Shown here in pieces: positions 61,001-64,000 of a stretch of 64,000 nt of DNA. The position numbers were made by a program, and so were the translations under genes. Each line of letters begins with the position of its first letter. Within the stretch, counting starts at the first letter, position 1. The notes below the pieces were generated by a model. The model saw nothing but the letters and a program-made list of their open reading frames with translations, searched no databases and had not been told where the DNA came from. Origin of the DNA: Rhyacichthys aspro (taxonomy: Eukaryota > Chordata > Actinopteri > Gobiiformes > Rhyacichthyidae); assembly GCA_036850595.1 (NCBI GenBank), contig CM072148.1:3876100-3940099 (forward strand). The letters run 5' to 3'.

Positions 61001-63899
61001 GAGTAACTGCTGCTACGGGACGTCTAGTAAAATTAGTATTAGCATAGAAACAACATCTTTTCATGTAACTCCTGTGAGGGCTGCATGAATAAACACAGTC
61101 AGATCTAGTGTCACCTCCAGATCAGAGTCATGTTTGTACATTTTTTCAGTTTCATTTTTGTTTAAATGTTTTGATAATTACCAAACTGCTTTAACATAAA
61201 CGACACAACCCGCTCTATAGATACGTACATCAACTTGTCCCCAGAGTGTCTTTTTGTCCTAACATTAATTAAAGACAACCCAATTCATTCCTCACTACTC
61301 TTTACTTATTGTCTTTGCCTTTTAAAGACAGAACACATCATGAAGTAGTTTTCACTGAGCCACTTGTGTGTTCCATTAACGTGGGATGAATCAGTGCTGT
61401 TTTAATTAACTTAAAAGGGCTTTAAGTTGGAAGTAAAGTGGTTAATTTCAGAATCTGTAACTTGGGGCTTTAATTGATTGCACTGACAGCCTCGTGTGGT
61501 GTTAAATGTCAGTGTTATTAGCCTATAGTGAGTGTGTTGGGTGCATTTAATGGAGGAGATACTTGTACTGTACCTTCCTCACTGTCACAACAATGATTAC
61601 TTGTCCAAGTTGTAACGGCACAAATGTAAAACCAATACACTGTGTTCTTGGATCCCACTCAGTAAAGCCCTCTTTACTGGAACCGCTCCAATTAACTAGG
61701 CCTTTGTTTATTGAATTGACAGGGGCTGATCTATTCAAATAAGATCTATAATATAACACTCCAGATGATCACTTTTTAACAGAGCATTGGTTACAGTTTG
61801 CAGACTTTATGCAAAAAAGTGAAGTGTTTTTTAGTGTGTTTCTTAAAAAATGATATATAATCTGTTCTCAAGTTTATAATACACACTTCTTATAGGAAAT
61901 AATACATTTATTATTTGTGCTTTTACATTTATAACACTTTTATTCCTTTATTTCAGTTCATAGCCATCTTAAAGTATTGTTTATTGTTCCAAAATATTAC
62001 AATCTGATTTTTAAAAGTACGATTTATCCAAAAAGTTCAAGCTCCTGAGTGAATGCAATTGTGAAACCTTATTAAAGCAGAGGGAGAGAAAAGTGCAGCT
62101 TTTTTTTTTTTTTTTCCAATGTGTGGCCAAGTAGCACTTCATTAATGATCTACCTTTAGTCCCGTTTAGATTAGATTTCAAAGTCGTTTTTCAAAAGAGC
62201 CTCTCTGCTCCAAGTGTCCTCTCGGAGTCACTTCTGAGGTTTGAAGGATTTTTGAAACTTGTGCCGGCAGTTCTTTTTGATATCGACGGAGAGGTGAGTG
62301 TGGGCAGCTCCGAACCGCGGAGGAGTCTGTCTGAAGTCGGGTAATTATTACCGTCAGCCGGAGCTGTAATCATAGCACCACCATTACTGTGTCACCGGGT
62401 CTGCACTTTTAAAAAAGATGGTGGGAACTTGATTAGTGGTGAAAGTTTTTAAAGCAAAAGTGATTCATGTTCCAAAAGTAAAATATTTATGAAAGCCACA
62501 CATTTGTAATCTTAATGAAAAATAGAGAGGAGGTCATTTTAATAAAAACACTTAACATGAATGCTGATAATTACGCACCAGCGACTCTATTAAAGTTTGA
62601 ATATATATCAGCCTCATTTGAAGCAGACTCTTGAGATGAATACGAGTGGAAGTCAAACTTATTCCACCCCTGCTTTTACAGAAATGGACTTTTATTCAAA
62701 ACGTATAGAGGATTTTCAGTAAAAGACCTCGACTTTATTGCTATGACCAGATCCAATCAAGATCCTCACTGAGAACGTCTTTCTTCTCACTGCTTTTGTT
62801 GACCGTACTTCTAACACCATTATCTATTATTAACCCCAACAGCTCTTCTCTTCTGTCAGTCCTGGCACAGCCTCAATTATCTGATATTTATGAGGTTTTT
62901 AGGATAAGTGTAAGGAAGCTCAATCTGAGTGTCACGCTGCTTTTGTTTGTGATGCAAGATCGTCTAAAAACACATTTAAAACACCAACAAAAGGCCAGGA
63001 CTCAACAGATGAATATTCTTCCACTTCTCCAACTTTTTTGTGGCATTAGTCTAACTCCCATAGACTGAAGCACACAGGACAAGAGGTAATAGTTCTTGAA
63101 ATATCCCTTTAAGCCCCTTTAGTTCTTGTCCGATGGTGCATTAGTTGCAAATGACTTGATAATGCAAGACAAAACCTGACGTATATTCTTTGTGTCAAGA
63201 TTTGTTTTTATGTATGATGCACATAAGGGACTCACTGACGGTTCTTACAGGTGAGTTTAGATCTTTAAATCCTTTAAAAAAGACATATGAAGGTATGATT
63301 TTGCGTTAGTAAATAACTATAATAATAAGTTTAGTTTAACAGGTGCTCAGAGAAGTAGAGAATAGTATTTCAACTTTTATTCTTTTGTCTTGAGTCTACT
63401 CCAAATCCCATAAAAGGCAGCTTTCTTTAATAACTCTCAGTGTGATTCATGGTCTTCTACTCACTTCTGATTGGTGCTCTGTCTCAACCAATTAAAAGGT
63501 GTGACCGTCCAAGGTGGCAGTAGACTCTGGCATTTCTAAAACCTGCTTGAAATGGTTGGAGTGAGTCATATTTGAATCTAATCAGATAAATTTAGCAGCT
63601 GGAATTTAAAGTTTAAGTCCACCTTGCATTTACAAAAGCTCTAACCTGCTCAGACCTGCAGCTGATACAGAGATCATTTTAACGCTCCAGGAAAGACTTT
63701 TGTGGAGCTCCTGAAACAAATCATAAATAAATACGTATTATGCACCAGTTCTGTCTTGTATGAGTGTGTTAGCAGGATGCATATACTCATTATAGTATTT
63801 TGTGGTCAAATGTCAACCTTCTAGACATTTTCATACATTCGGTTGCACAGTGATATTTTCCAAACTTACAAATAGACATAACCTGATAAAATAAGCATT
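61001..63899. other. No gene recognised
   Basis: Non-coding. Homeodomain-rich AT stretches lie near 61390-61560. A CpG-bearing block is at 62160-62400 and a run of 16 T at 62100-62115. CCAAT-type words occur near 63470-63495. Confidence 0.4.
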
Positions 63900-64000
63900 T
63901 GACTCCATTCCGGTGGCGTGTTTTCATCACCACTAATTGGAGCCACAGGGAGCTGCAGGCTATAAATACCTGGAACCATCACAGGACGCAACACAGTCTC
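63900..64000 (+). promoter_or_regulatory. TATA-box promoter candidate facing out of the window
   Basis: tataaata at 63961-63968 is a consensus TATA box inside a GC-richer setting (ctgcaggc before, cctgg after). A start site would be expected about 30 bases on, at 63990-63995, within acacagtctc. An inverted CCAAT/homeodomain word (ctaattgg, 63932-63939) lies upstream. The gene itself would begin beyond the window, so its identity cannot be told. Confidence 0.45.

Overview
The window is vertebrate genomic DNA, almost certainly from a teleost fish. It has low coding density, long AT-rich intergenic stretches, and a repeat load typical of ray-finned fish: a hAT-type MITE with an internal 21-bp minisatellite, a TTAA-flanked MITE, tRNA-derived SINEs, L2-like LINE tails and decayed non-LTR retrotransposon reading frames. 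I found no intact protein-coding gene. Open frames are short, overlap on both strands and mostly do not survive comparison between the two copies described next.

The dominant structure is a ~21.5-kb segment present twice in direct orientation. Copy 1 is 9047-30418 and copy 2 is 30519-52125. They are separated by exactly 100 N (30419-30518). Homology starts at the first base after the gap and ends at the last base before it. This is what two overlapping contig ends from two haplotypes look like when they were scaffolded side by side instead of merged. A real tandem duplication broken exactly at its junction is possible but less likely. Under the merge model the true locus is about 42 kb. The pair then gives a direct haplotype comparison: a SINE present in one copy only, a 26- versus 11-unit minisatellite, a 138-bp presence/absence segment holding LINE sequence, and many small indels.

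Layout: 1-117 is the end of a 21-bp minisatellite array. 118-9046 is unique sequence with a TTAA-flanked MITE (5936-6862), a 5'-truncated LINE with a 19-bp target duplication (7390-7566), a long poly(T) tract and a repeat fragment near 1.55-2.0 kb. 9047-52125 is the doubled segment. 52126-60300 is unique, with sequence that reads like conserved non-coding DNA, a strong CTCF motif, a dispersed repeat pair and a SINE. 60240-60480 is a CpG-rich promoter-like block with ETS and E-box motifs and minus-strand splice donors. The last 100 bases carry a good TATA box facing out of the window, so a gene may begin just beyond base 64000.

The overall reading is an intergenic or intronic regulatory region between genes, carrying an assembly duplication. 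I saw no new multi-gene system. The elements are mobile-element relics and candidate cis-regulatory sites.
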